Shown here: piece by piece, positions 1 to 7,094 of the stretch
Layout of the letters: every line of letters begins with the position of its first letter
How positions within the stretch are numbered: the first letter of the stretch is position 1
Origin: an uncultured Gluconobacter sp.
GTDB lineage: Bacteria; Pseudomonadota; Alphaproteobacteria; Acetobacterales; Acetobacteraceae
DNA length: 38,068 nt
Direction: 5' to 3'
Assembly: GCA_937880175.1 (NCBI GenBank)
Contig: CALFLO010000021.1
Location: 1-38,068, forward strand
Program-made: the position numbers and the translations under genes
The notes under the pieces: generated by a model
The model's database searches: none
The model's input: the letters and a program-made list of their open reading frames with translations, nothing else
Told to the model about the DNA's origin: nothing

Positions 1-258
1 CGCCTTGACGAATTCCACGCGCCCGTCTCCGGGAAACCGCGCCAGCGCCTGATCTCTCTCCGTGTTCCGGCTCCCCACCCGAACAACACGCCCCGACGCC
101 ACCAGCCGCCCGACCAGTTCACGCCCGACAAAGCCACCGCCGCCCAGAACGGCCACGACCCGCCCCATGGACCGCAGACCGCTATCCGGCCCGCTCCCTT
201 CATAGATCCCGTCATCCATGCCGCCACCAGTGCCCTCTACGGAAAAATTCGTACGCAT
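1..258 (-). CDS. NAD(P)-binding epimerase/dehydratase-like protein, N-terminal part (cut by window edge)
   Basis: Only the first part of this minus-strand gene is in the window; it runs off the left edge in frame. The visible protein has a Rossmann dinucleotide-binding start, VAVLGGGGFVGREL, followed by a helix and VVRVGSR at the end of the second strand, the usual place of a basic NADP-contacting residue. This fits the extended short-chain dehydrogenase family, and the style resembles the NDUFA9-like (complex I 39-kDa) branch, but the fragment is too short to prove that. The start is uncertain: in-frame ATGs lie at 258, 219 and 168, none with a clear Shine-Dalgarno sequence. The ATG at 168 puts the Rossmann strand right at the N-terminus, as is usual for the family; the outermost one is given here. 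Confidence 0.65.
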   Translation of the reverse strand, partial: MRTNFSVEGTGGGMDDGIYEGSGPDSGLRSMGRVVAVLGGGGFVGRELVGRLVASGRVVRVGSRNTERDQALARFPGDGRVEFVKA

Positions 259-283
259 TTTTGCTTTTCTTTCAGTTTGGCTG

Positions 284-312
284 TTGACGCCCCACACGTG
301 CAGGGGTAAACG
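284..312 (+). promoter_or_regulatory. possible sigma-70 promoter of tRNA-Leu
   Basis: TTGACG (284-289) is followed after 17 bases by TAAACG (307-312). The -35 is close to consensus and the -10 is weak. It would start transcription near 319, about 50 bases before the mature tRNA. The placement is reasonable but not proven. Confidence 0.4.
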
Positions 313-367
313 CCTCTTCACCGAGCCGGGATGCCTCAGGAAACTGAAAAAACCCGGTGCTTTCTGA

Positions 368-454
368 GCCCAGATGGCGGAATTGGTAGACGCGCAGGTT
401 TCAGGTACCTGTGTCCGAAAGGACGTGGAAGTTCGAGTCTTCTTCTGGGCACCA
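368..454 (+). tRNA. tRNA-Leu (anticodon CAG)
   Basis: The acceptor arm GCCCAGA (368-374) pairs with TCTGGGC (444-450), followed by discriminator A and an encoded CCA. The anticodon stem CAGGT/ACCTG encloses the loop TTCAGGT, giving anticodon CAG for CUG codons. A long variable arm (GTCC GAAA GGAC) marks it as a class II tRNA, as expected for leucine. The T-arm contains GTTCGAGTC. The molecule is 87 nt with CCA. Confidence 0.97.
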
Positions 455-490
455 CAGACGATCAGGCAGCATACTGCCTCGATCCTCTGG
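452..490 (+). other. hairpin directly after tRNA-Leu
   Basis: AGGCAG (464-469) and CTGCCT (474-479) form a perfect stem with loop CATA. The pairing can be prolonged imperfectly through the flanking GATC and CCA/TGG elements. There is no T-run after it, so it is either a weak terminator or a 3'-processing structure of the tRNA precursor. Confidence 0.5.
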
Positions 491-516
491 TGATCAAAAA
501 AATTTGGTGACGACAA

Positions 517-1161
517 ATGAGTTCGCAGAACGCCATCCATCTTCATGACGGCGATCTGCCGGATGACTTTGATCTTGGCCCTCTCGTCGCCATCGATACT
601 GAGACCATGGGTCTCAATCCCCATCGTGACCGCCTCTGCCTCGTCCAGCTCTCAGCCGGTGATGGCGAAGCCCATCTCGTCCAGATCAAGCCGACCTCCA
701 TGGGCGGCCGTGGCTATGACTGCCCCAATCTCAAGGCCCTCCTGACAGACGATTCCGTCACCAAGCTGATGCATTTCGCACGCTTTGACGTCGCAGTCCT
801 GCAGAACGCCTTCGACATCACGGTCCCTTCGGTCATCTGCACCAAAATCGCCGCCCGGCTGGTCTACACCTTCACCGACCGTCACGGCCTGGCCTATCTG
901 TGCCGCGACCTGCTCGGCGTCGAGATCTCCAAACACCAGCAGAGTTCGGACTGGGGTGCTGACACCCTCACTCCCGAGCAGCTCCGCTACGCCGCGTCGG
1001 ACGTGCTGTATCTTCACGCATTGTGGGATAAGCTCGAAGCCATGCTGATCCGTGAAAACCGCCGTGACCTCGCGCAGGCCTGCTACGATTTCCTTCCGGC
1101 CCGCTGCCGGCTGGACCTGCTGGGCTACGAAGAGCCCGACATTTTCTCGCATCGCGCCTGA
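517..1161 (+). CDS. rnd: ribonuclease D (DEDDy 3'-5' exoribonuclease)
   Basis: The 214-residue protein has all DnaQ-fold exonuclease motifs: D27 and E29 in AIDTET (ExoI), D91 in HFARFDVAVL (ExoII), and Y158 with D162 in RYAASDVLYLHAL (ExoIII, DEDDy subtype). These residues bind the two catalytic metal ions. RNase D trims the 3' ends of tRNA and other stable RNA precursors in the cytoplasm. The protein is about half the size of the E. coli enzyme: it has the nuclease domain only and no HRDC domains, which is common in alphaproteobacteria. The ATG at 517 follows a weak GGTGACG. It lies just after a tRNA gene and 14 bases before kdsD, so it may share a transcript with the downstream LPS genes. 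Confidence 0.93.
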   Translation: MSSQNAIHLHDGDLPDDFDLGPLVAIDTETMGLNPHRDRLCLVQLSAGDGEAHLVQIKPTSMGGRGYDCPNLKALLTDDSVTKLMHFARFDVAVLQNAFDITVPSVICTKIAARLVYTFTDRHGLAYLCRDLLGVEISKHQQSSDWGADTLTPEQLRYAASDVLYLHALWDKLEAMLIRENRRDLAQACYDFLPARCRLDLLGYEEPDIFSHRA

Positions 1162-1175
1162 TCTCCGCCCCGATC

Positions 1176-2174
1176 ATGCATCGCCCGTCGCCCCGTCCGT
1201 TTCACTCCGCACTCGATTCGGCGCTTCAAACCGTTTCCATCGAGCGCGAAGGCCTCCAGGCGCTCGAACACGCCCTCTCCGGCCCCCTCGGAGACGCCTT
1301 CAGCAGGGCCGTGAACCGCATCGCGGAAAGCAAGGGCCGCCTGATCGTTACCGGAATCGGCAAATCCGGCCATATCGCCCGCAAGACGCAGGCCACCCTC
1401 GCCTCCACCGGAACGCCATCCCTGTTCCTGCACCCCGCCGAAGCCGCCCATGGCGATCTCGGCATGGTGGCCCCCGGCGACCTGATCCTCGCATTTTCCA
1501 ATTCCGGTGAAACCACCGAGCTTGCCGCGATTCTCGCCTATGCCGCCCGACAGAACCACTGCGTGATCGCCATCACCGCGGTCGGCACATCCGCCCTCGC
1601 CCGCGCCGCCGAAATTCCGCTGGTCCTCCCCACCAGCACCGAAGCCTGCCCGATGGGCCTCGCCCCCACGACCAGCACGCTTCTGCAACTCGCCCTCGGC
1701 GACGCGCTGGCCATCGCCCTGCTCGAAAAACGCGGCTTCACCGCCCGCGATTTCGGCGCCTTTCATCCCGGCGGCCTCCTCGGCGCGCGCCTGCGCCCGA
1801 TCAGCGAACTGATGCACACCGGCGACGCCCTGCCTCTCGGACAGGGCAGCCTCCCGCTGCGCTCCGTCATTCTCGAGATGACACGCAAGTCATTCGGGTG
1901 CATGGGTGTCACTGATGACAATGGTGTACTTCAGGGCCTCATCACGGATGCCGACCTGCGCCGCGCCCTCTCGGGCGACCTCGACACGACCACGGCGAAG
2001 GACGTCATGAACGCCGCCCCCGTCACCGCCTCTCCCGCCACACTGGCGCAAGATGTCCTGCGCCTCATGAACCAGCGCGAGCGCCCCATCACGAGCCTTT
2101 TCATCGTCGACGACGCCCGGCGTCCCGCAGGCATCGTCCATATCCACGACCTCCTGCGAAGCGGCCTGTCATGA
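1176..2174 (+). CDS. kdsD: arabinose-5-phosphate isomerase (KdsD/KpsF/GutQ family)
   Basis: The enzyme interconverts ribulose 5-phosphate and arabinose 5-phosphate, the first committed step towards Kdo of the LPS inner core. The 332-residue protein has the standard layout: an N-terminal SIS sugar-isomerase domain (about residues 40-180; TGIGKSGHIA and FSNSGETTEL phosphate-binding loops, and the conserved HGDLGM segment) and two C-terminal CBS domains (about 205-330). The length matches the family. Its stop codon overlaps the lptC start (ATGA), so translation is probably coupled, and Kdo precursor synthesis is tied to the LPS transport genes that follow. The start has a poor ribosome-binding site. 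Confidence 0.94.
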   Translation: MHRPSPRPFHSALDSALQTVSIEREGLQALEHALSGPLGDAFSRAVNRIAESKGRLIVTGIGKSGHIARKTQATLASTGTPSLFLHPAEAAHGDLGMVAPGDLILAFSNSGETTELAAILAYAARQNHCVIAITAVGTSALARAAEIPLVLPTSTEACPMGLAPTTSTLLQLALGDALAIALLEKRGFTARDFGAFHPGGLLGARLRPISELMHTGDALPLGQGSLPLRSVILEMTRKSFGCMGVTDDNGVLQGLITDADLRRALSGDLDTTTAKDVMNAAPVTASPATLAQDVLRLMNQRERPITSLFIVDDARRPAGIVHIHDLLRSGLS

Positions 2175-2962
2175 GCGGCTCCACACCCGGAACCCCCAAG
2201 CCGGACGACGGCGACAACCGCATCCGCCGCAACGATTTCGATCCCAACCGCGCCGAGAGCCTGGCCCGTCTGGACAGCCTGCGCGCCGCGGCCTTCCAGC
2301 GCATCCGTCAGGCCCCGAACGCCGAACAGCTCGCCCGCCGCCGCTCCCTGCTGGGTTTCGCCAAATGGGCGCTGCCGGGTCTGGCCCTCGTCCTCCTCAG
2401 CTCCATCGCCGCCTGGCCCGAGATTTCCCATCTCATGAACCAGAACCGCGCCGCGTTGAAGGAAATGGCCCGCCTGCGCGTGGAAAGCGGCAACATGGAA
2501 CAGGCCACCTATCGCGGCCTCGACGCCCATAACCACCCTTACATGATCACCGCCCGCACCACCCACCAGCAGGGCCCCGACCGCGTGGACCTGATCGACC
2601 CGGTCGCCGACATCCAGCTCTCCAGCAATTCCTGGGCGCATATCCACTCCGATCGCGGCGTCTACATGCAGCACGAACAGACCCTCGATCTCGACGACAA
2701 CGTCGTGCTCTACCGCGACGACGGCCTCCTGATGAACGGCCCCTCCGCCGATCTGGACCTCAAGGCCGACGTGATCGCGTCCCGCGACTGGGTCCATGCT
2801 GAAGGCCCCTTCGGCCGGCAGGACGCCCAAGGCTATTTTCTGGACCAGCATGCAGGTATCATGCAGTTTACGGGACCGGGACTGACGGTCCGCAACGATG
2901 ACAACGGCCCTCCGAGTGCGGCGGCCCGCCTGCACCTGCAAGGACTGAAGACAGAGAAATGA
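2171..2962 (+). CDS. lptC: LPS export bridge protein LptC
   Basis: The 263-residue protein has a long polar, charged cytoplasmic N-terminus (about 1-62), a single membrane helix (about 65-82, WALPGLALVLLSSIAAW) and a periplasmic beta-rich domain of the LptC/OstA type. LptC links the LptB2FG ABC transporter in the inner membrane to the LptA bridge and receives LPS from it. The position between kdsD and lptA, with ATGA overlaps on both sides, supports the call more than the sequence itself, since LptC is poorly conserved. The N-terminal extension is longer than in E. coli (about 190 residues), similar to other alphaproteobacterial forms. Confidence 0.87.
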   Translation: MSGSTPGTPKPDDGDNRIRRNDFDPNRAESLARLDSLRAAAFQRIRQAPNAEQLARRRSLLGFAKWALPGLALVLLSSIAAWPEISHLMNQNRAALKEMARLRVESGNMEQATYRGLDAHNHPYMITARTTHQQGPDRVDLIDPVADIQLSSNSWAHIHSDRGVYMQHEQTLDLDDNVVLYRDDGLLMNGPSADLDLKADVIASRDWVHAEGPFGRQDAQGYFLDQHAGIMQFTGPGLTVRNDDNGPPSAAARLHLQGLKTEK

Positions 2963-3924
2963 CCCGCCGCTCCGCAGCACTCCTTCCCCTCCTCATCGCC
3001 CTGCCCCTCGCCCTCCCCGCCTCCCCGGCGCATGCGGACGGACTGGACATGTCCCATGGCGATGCGGTGCAGCTCTTCTGGAAAAAGGAAGAAATCTACG
3101 ACCGCAACGCCCAGACCGTGACACTTACGGGGGGGGCACGCGCCGTGCGCGGAGACGTGACGGTCGATGCGGACACGCTGATCGGCTATCTGCGCAAGAA
3201 AACCCCGCCACCGGGACAGCCTGCTCCCACGCCCCCTGCGGCCGATGCCAACGGGAACGGAAGTGGGGATCCGATGGGAGGCTCGCTCGAGCTGTACCGG
3301 ATCGAGGCGCGTGGGAACGTCCATATCTACAACCAGACCGATCAGGGCTGGGGCGACCATGCCCTGTACGACATGGATCAGGCCGTCATGGTCATGACCG
3401 GCAAACACCTGAAGCTGACGACCCCACAGGACGTTCTGACCGCCCGCGACGTGATGGAATATCACTCCAAAACGCGCATGTCGGTCGGCCGTGGTGACGC
3501 CACTGTGACGACCAATGACGGCAAGCAGGTCAAGGCGGACGTGCTGGTCTCGTTCAGCAAAGCCAATGACGCGCCGACGCCCGGCCAGCCCCAGAACGCA
3601 GCCCAGCCCACTCCGGCAGCAGGCGGAGACAATCCGATGGGTGGCGGCTCGTCGAAACTCGACCGCGCCTATGGCTGGGGCCATGTCGTTCTACGCACCC
3701 AGACCCAGACCGGCACCGGCGACCGCGGCGTCTATGTTTTCGACACCCAGATCGCCCGCCTGATCGGACATGTGCATGTCACGCAGGGCCAGAACCAGAA
3801 CAATGGTTCGCAGGCCATCGTGAACATGAAGACCGGCATTGCAACCATGCTGCCGGGCACGGATTCGCCCATTCAGGGGCTCGTCGTGCCGAACGAGGCC
3901 AACAGCAGCCAGGCACCCAAGTGA
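2959..3924 (+). CDS. lptA: periplasmic LPS transport protein LptA (OstA-like), enlarged
   Basis: There is a clear signal peptide (about 1-26, ending ASPAHA). The next part, VTLTGGARAVRGDVTVDAD (about 54-71), is a typical OstA/LptA beta-jellyroll strand pattern. LptA forms the filament that carries LPS across the periplasm. At 321 residues it is much longer than E. coli LptA (about 185). The extra length comes from two similar Pro/Gln/Gly-rich linkers (about 82-108 and 205-231, both ending in a PMGG motif) and a second beta-repeat block after the second linker. The start overlaps lptC and the stop overlaps lptB (GTGA junction). A run of eight G lies in the coding sequence at 3129-3136. Confidence 0.88.
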   Translation: MTRRSAALLPLLIALPLALPASPAHADGLDMSHGDAVQLFWKKEEIYDRNAQTVTLTGGARAVRGDVTVDADTLIGYLRKKTPPPGQPAPTPPAADANGNGSGDPMGGSLELYRIEARGNVHIYNQTDQGWGDHALYDMDQAVMVMTGKHLKLTTPQDVLTARDVMEYHSKTRMSVGRGDATVTTNDGKQVKADVLVSFSKANDAPTPGQPQNAAQPTPAAGGDNPMGGGSSKLDRAYGWGHVVLRTQTQTGTGDRGVYVFDTQIARLIGHVHVTQGQNQNNGSQAIVNMKTGIATMLPGTDSPIQGLVVPNEANSSQAPK

Positions 3925-4676
3925 CAGACAGCTACATCCCCCCTCCGCCGCCCCCGACCGGTCTGGTCGCAAGCGGTATCGGCAAGTCCTACAAGAAGCG
4001 TGCCGTCGTCAAGAACGTCTCGCTTCAGGTGCAGCGCGGTGAAGCCGTCGGCCTGCTCGGCCCGAACGGCGCGGGCAAGACGACCAGCTTTTACATGATC
4101 GTCGGCCTTGTACAGCCCGACACCGGGACCATCACACTGGATGGCGCCGATATCACGCAGCTTCCGATGTATCGTCGTGCGCGTCTTGGCGTCGGCTACC
4201 TGCCGCAGGAAGCCAGCATTTTCCGTGGCCTGAACGTCGAGCAGAACATCATGGCGGCGCTCGAAGTGGTCGAGCCCGACCCGGAAAAGCGGGATCTGAT
4301 GCTCAACGGCCTTCTGGCCGAGTTCGGCATTACCCATCTGCGCCGCTCGCCTTCGCTCGCCCTGTCCGGTGGTGAGCGCCGCCGTCTGGAAATCGCCCGC
4401 GCTCTCGCCAGCCAGCCGAACTACATCCTGCTCGACGAGCCGCTCGCCGGCATTGATCCGATCGCCGTCGGTGAAATCCGCGATCTCGTCTCGCATCTGA
4501 AGGATCGCGGCATCGGCGTGCTGATTACGGACCATAACGTCCGCGAAACACTCGAAGTCATTGACCGCGCCTATATCATGCATGGTGGCCAGGTCCTGAT
4601 GGAAGGCACCCCCGAAGCCATCGTGGCCAACGAAGATGTGCGCCGGGTCTATCTCGGAGAGAATTTCTCGCTGTAA
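3921..4676 (+). CDS. lptB: LPS export ABC transporter ATPase LptB
   Basis: The 251-residue ABC ATPase has Walker A GPNGAGKTT (47-55), the Q-loop in YLPQEASIFR (Q96), signature LSGGERRR (148-155), Walker B YILLDEP (168-174, catalytic E173) and switch H205 in TDHNVRET. The signature-helix and Q-loop wording is characteristic of LptB rather than other ABC proteins. It forms the LptB2FG motor that extracts LPS from the inner membrane; lptF and lptG are not in this window. It starts with GTG overlapping the lptA stop. Compared with E. coli it has about ten extra N-terminal residues rich in proline. Confidence 0.97.
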   Translation: MTDSYIPPPPPPTGLVASGIGKSYKKRAVVKNVSLQVQRGEAVGLLGPNGAGKTTSFYMIVGLVQPDTGTITLDGADITQLPMYRRARLGVGYLPQEASIFRGLNVEQNIMAALEVVEPDPEKRDLMLNGLLAEFGITHLRRSPSLALSGGERRRLEIARALASQPNYILLDEPLAGIDPIAVGEIRDLVSHLKDRGIGVLITDHNVRETLEVIDRAYIMHGGQVLMEGTPEAIVANEDVRRVYLGENFSL

Positions 4677-4685
4677 CATGCCGGG

Positions 4686-6002
4686 ATGCTTGTCCCGGGC
4701 CTGATCCAGCGTCAGTCGCAGTCTCTCGTCATGACGCCTCAGTTGCGTCAGGCGATTGCACTGCTGCAATACACGCAGACCGATCTCGCCCAGCATCTCC
4801 GGCAGGTCTGTGAAACCAACCCGCTTCTCATTCTGGAGCCGGGCGACACAGCCCCCGACGCCCTGCCTGCGTCAGACGACCTCCACGATGACGATCCGGA
4901 CCGCTTCACGACAGCGCCCGACCGTCCGGAAGCCGCCGCTCCCCCCCCATCCGACCGTGACGATCTGATCCTTCAGATCCGCCTTTCCATTCCTCCGGAC
5001 GAACAGAACGCCGCTTTCCATCTGCTGGACACGCTGGACGAAGCCGGTCGCCTACCTACGTCTGTCACGGATCTCGCAGCTGAGCTCGGCATGGACGCGC
5101 CTCACCTTGAGGCGATCCGACAGACCCTTATGCATTTTGAGCCCGTGGGTCTTTTCGCCCGCTCACTTGAAGAATGTCTGGCCGCGCAGCTCCGGGTCCG
5201 GAACCGGCTCGATCCCGCGATGCAGATCCTGCTCGACAATCTGGATCTTCTGGCCCGGCGGGACTGGCGCAAGCTCCGCGAAAAATGCGCCCTCGATCAG
5301 GAGGACCTGCTGGACATGCTGGCCGAGATCCAGGCCCTTGATCCCCGCCCCGGCCTGAGCCTGCCGTTACCTGCCCCGCCCATCGAACCCGACCTGATCG
5401 TCCGCCCCAACGGCACGGGCTTCCGCCTGACCCTTAACACACGCCTGCTGCCTAAGCTCCGCCTCGACGACGCACTGCGCGCGCAGATCGACAGTCACAC
5501 GGACGCCGGAAAAACACTCCTCGCCTATGCCACAGAGGCCACAGCGCTGATCCGTGCACTGCAAAGCCGCAAACACTCGCTCCTCACCGTCGGCCGCGCC
5601 ATCGTCCAGCATCAGGCCGCCTTCCTGCGCGACGGTCCAGCCGCCCTGCGTCCGCTGACCATGCGCGAAATCGCCGAACGCACGGAATTGCATGAAAGCA
5701 CCATCAGCCGCATCGTCAGTAGCAAATACGTCGACACACCGCAGGGCACCGTCCCGCTCAAACTGTTCTTCTCAACCGCCCTGACCTCCGAAGACGGCAC
5801 CACCCAGAGCGCCCACGCGATCCAGCACCGCCTTCAGGCCTTGGTGGCCACCGAAGGCGACGACGTCCTGTCCGATGATGCCCTGACCAGCCTTCTGCAA
5901 AAGGAAGGGTTCTCCATCCAGCGCCGCACCGTCGCCAAATATCGCGAAGGTCTTGGTATCGCGAAATCCAGTCAGCGGAAAAGGCTTCGCCGCACGTCTT
6001 GA
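4686..6002 (+). CDS. rpoN: RNA polymerase sigma-54 factor
   Basis: Region I is seen at once: QRQSQSLVMTPQLRQAIALL (about 8-27), the activator-responsive segment. The acidic region II that follows is short. The core-binding region and the helix-turn-helix (HESTISRIVSSKYVDT) follow, and the protein ends with the RpoN box RRTVAKYREG (about 412-421), which reads the -24 GG element. It directs transcription from -24/-12 promoters with enhancer-binding ATPases. At 438 residues it is a little short for the family. It lies 9 bases after lptB, the usual lptB-rpoN neighbourhood, but hpf and ptsN do not follow. A run of eight C lies at 4941-4948. Confidence 0.97.
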   Translation: MLVPGLIQRQSQSLVMTPQLRQAIALLQYTQTDLAQHLRQVCETNPLLILEPGDTAPDALPASDDLHDDDPDRFTTAPDRPEAAAPPPSDRDDLILQIRLSIPPDEQNAAFHLLDTLDEAGRLPTSVTDLAAELGMDAPHLEAIRQTLMHFEPVGLFARSLEECLAAQLRVRNRLDPAMQILLDNLDLLARRDWRKLREKCALDQEDLLDMLAEIQALDPRPGLSLPLPAPPIEPDLIVRPNGTGFRLTLNTRLLPKLRLDDALRAQIDSHTDAGKTLLAYATEATALIRALQSRKHSLLTVGRAIVQHQAAFLRDGPAALRPLTMREIAERTELHESTISRIVSSKYVDTPQGTVPLKLFFSTALTSEDGTTQSAHAIQHRLQALVATEGDDVLSDDALTSLLQKEGFSIQRRTVAKYREGLGIAKSSQRKRLRRTS

Positions 6003-6146
6003 GAACACGGAACAGTTCCGTCCCAAATCAATGGGAGAAGAGACAGACTAATTTCGGCGCTCTCCATTGAAAATCATTTATGTCAAACCATGTTTAATAG
6101 ATAGACAGTGTTCCTTACGGGCGCTGAAACGACAGGAATATTTTCA

Positions 6147-6389
6147 ATGTCCAACGATCCGCTTCCCCACGAATCTTCGACCCTGCACCACCTCGCTGAA
6201 AAAGCGCATCGCCAGCCTAAACTGCTGACGAAAAGCGAAGTCGGGGAACTGGCCCATTTCGTCCTCAAGGGCGCTGAAGGTGCGACCGAGGACCAGAAAG
6301 AAATCGCCAAGCGCGCGCTGCATAATCCCGAAGGCGTGGAAAGCTCCGACATCACCGCCCTCGCCACTCAGATCCTGACACGGAAGTAA
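6147..6389 (+). CDS. small hypothetical protein downstream of rpoN
   Basis: Not recognised. It is an 80-residue hydrophilic, largely helical protein with no membrane segment or Cys motif; the middle reads LLTKSEVGELAHFVLKGAEG. The start at 6147 is chosen over the in-frame ATG at 6108 because AGGA lies 8-9 bases upstream of it, while the earlier one has no ribosome-binding site. It is followed 4 bases later by another small gene, so the two are probably co-expressed. The AT-rich stretch 6066-6100 just upstream may hold its promoter, but no -35/-10 pair with normal spacing is evident. It occupies the place where hpf often follows rpoN, but it shows no resemblance to Hpf. Confidence 0.75.
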   Translation: MSNDPLPHESSTLHHLAEKAHRQPKLLTKSEVGELAHFVLKGAEGATEDQKEIAKRALHNPEGVESSDITALATQILTRK

Positions 6390-6393
6390 GGCC

Positions 6394-6552
6394 ATGACCG
6401 GCCATTCCCACGAACTCCCCTCCCAGCAGAAACTCGAACAGCGCCTGAAGGAAGTCGAACGCGACCTCGCCCGCGCCGAAAAATCGGACCCGGAGCGCAT
6501 CCATGCTCTGACAGCCGAAATCAAGAAAATCCAGTCCGAGTTGCAGGACTGA
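6394..6552 (+). CDS. small coiled-coil protein (52 residues)
   Basis: Not recognised. The 52-residue reading frame starts with ATG 4 bases after the previous gene, with TAAGG correctly placed as ribosome-binding site. Almost the whole protein is a charged heptad-like helix (KLEQRLKEVERDLARAE, then EIKKIQSEL), so a short coiled coil is expected. There is no catalytic motif. A terminator-like hairpin follows within 20 bases of the stop, which supports a two-gene unit. It could be a partner or small regulator of the preceding protein; that is inference only. Confidence 0.65.
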   Translation: MTGHSHELPSQQKLEQRLKEVERDLARAEKSDPERIHALTAEIKKIQSELQD

Positions 6553-6567
6553 TTTTCCTAGTTCTGC

Positions 6568-6585
6568 AACGCCGCCAGCGTTTTT
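6568..6585 (+). terminator. short rho-independent terminator-like hairpin
   Basis: AACGC (6568-6572) and GCGTT (6578-6582) can pair around CGCCA, followed at once by TTT. The stem is short, but it sits 16 bases after the stop of the small coiled-coil gene. Confidence 0.45.
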
Positions 6586-6590
6586 GTTAA

Positions 6591-6655
6591 ATGGGCGTGT
6601 TTCTCACGACATACCCATAGTTTGCTCCTTCATCTCCTGAACTTTCCAGGGGATG
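6591..6655. repeat. two inverted repeats in the intergenic region before the membrane protein/regulator operon
   Basis: First repeat: ATGGG (6591-6595) with CCCAT (6614-6618), enclosing an inner CGTG/CACG pair. Second repeat: CATCTCCTG (6631-6639) with CAGGGGATG (6647-6655), nine pairs with one G-U and a 7-base loop. Neither is followed by a T-run. They could be operators or a structured leader. No open reading frame of note lies in 6553-6716. Confidence 0.5.
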
Positions 6656-6665
6656 TAAAGGACGC

Positions 6666-6695
6666 TTGACACAAAAAGCACCCGAAAGGTAAAGC
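6666..6695 (+). promoter_or_regulatory. promoter of the membrane protein/regulator/hydrolase operon
   Basis: A perfect -35 TTGACA (6666-6671) is followed after 18 bases by TAAAGC (6690-6695), a weak -10. The predicted start of transcription, about 6702, falls inside the inverted repeat described next. Confidence 0.5.
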
Positions 6696-6715
6696 CTCCT
6701 TTACAGGGAGGCTTT
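6691..6715 (+). promoter_or_regulatory. perfect inverted repeat over promoter and ribosome-binding site (operator or leader hairpin)
   Basis: AAAGCCTCC (6691-6699) and GGAGGCTTT (6707-6715) are exact inverted copies with 7 bases between. The right arm contains the Shine-Dalgarno GGGAGG of the gene starting at 6717; the left arm overlaps the proposed -10. The dyad would suit a dimeric Cro/CI-type repressor, and the regulator encoded in the operon is the obvious candidate. If transcription starts further upstream, the same repeat would fold and hide the ribosome-binding site. Confidence 0.65.
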
Positions 6716-6716
6716 G

Positions 6717-7094
6717 ATGTTTCGACCCAAAAAATATCTTCTCGAGCTTGGTGGCGCGCTACTACTCTATGCTGGCCTGCTGATGGGTGCCGCAGTTCTG
6801 GATCAGGCCCTGCATCCTGAAGGTATACCCAGACTGCTGATCAACCTGCTGCCCATGCTGGGTGGGGTTGCTGTGGCATGGGCCATTCTTCGCGGATTGT
6901 GGCGCATGGACGAGATGCAGCGCCGTATCCAGTTTGATGCCATTGCGATCTCTTTTCTTGGCACAGCGCTCATCACGTTCGGCTGGGGTTTTGCCGAAGA
7001 TGCGGGCCTTCCACACCTGCGGGCTTTCCAGGTCTGGCCCATCATGTGCACGCTCTGGAGCCTTGGGCTCGTCATCGCCCGACGGCGCTACTGA
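6717..7094 (+). CDS. four-helix membrane protein of unknown function, partner of an XRE regulator
   Basis: The 125-residue protein has about four membrane segments (roughly 11-29, 41-59, 73-91 and 104-121). A charged cytoplasmic loop WRMDEMQRRIQFDA lies between the second and third, a feature I associate with small membrane proteins encoded next to short Cro/CI-type regulators; no function is known to me. ATG 6717 is preceded by GGGAGG, which decides the start. The stop overlaps the next gene's ATG (TGATG), so membrane protein and regulator are translationally coupled. The protein could act as a sensor or anti-regulator for its DNA-binding neighbour; this is inference. Confidence 0.8.
   Translation: MFRPKKYLLELGGALLLYAGLLMGAAVLDQALHPEGIPRLLINLLPMLGGVAVAWAILRGLWRMDEMQRRIQFDAIAISFLGTALITFGWGFAEDAGLPHLRAFQVWPIMCTLWSLGLVIARRRY

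Noticed and set aside
6008..6036. Terminator for rpoN (CGGAACAGTTCCG and TCCCA/TGGGA).
   Set aside because: The first palindrome has a one-base centre and cannot form a normal RNA loop, the second has only five pairs, and neither is followed by a T-run.
6067..6098. Promoter TTGAAA ... TTTAAT upstream of the 80-residue gene.
   Set aside because: The spacing is 20 bases, outside the normal range; kept only as a remark.
6108..6146. Earlier start for the 80-residue protein (ATG 6108, 93 residues).
   Set aside because: It has no ribosome-binding site, while the ATG at 6147 has AGGA at the right distance.
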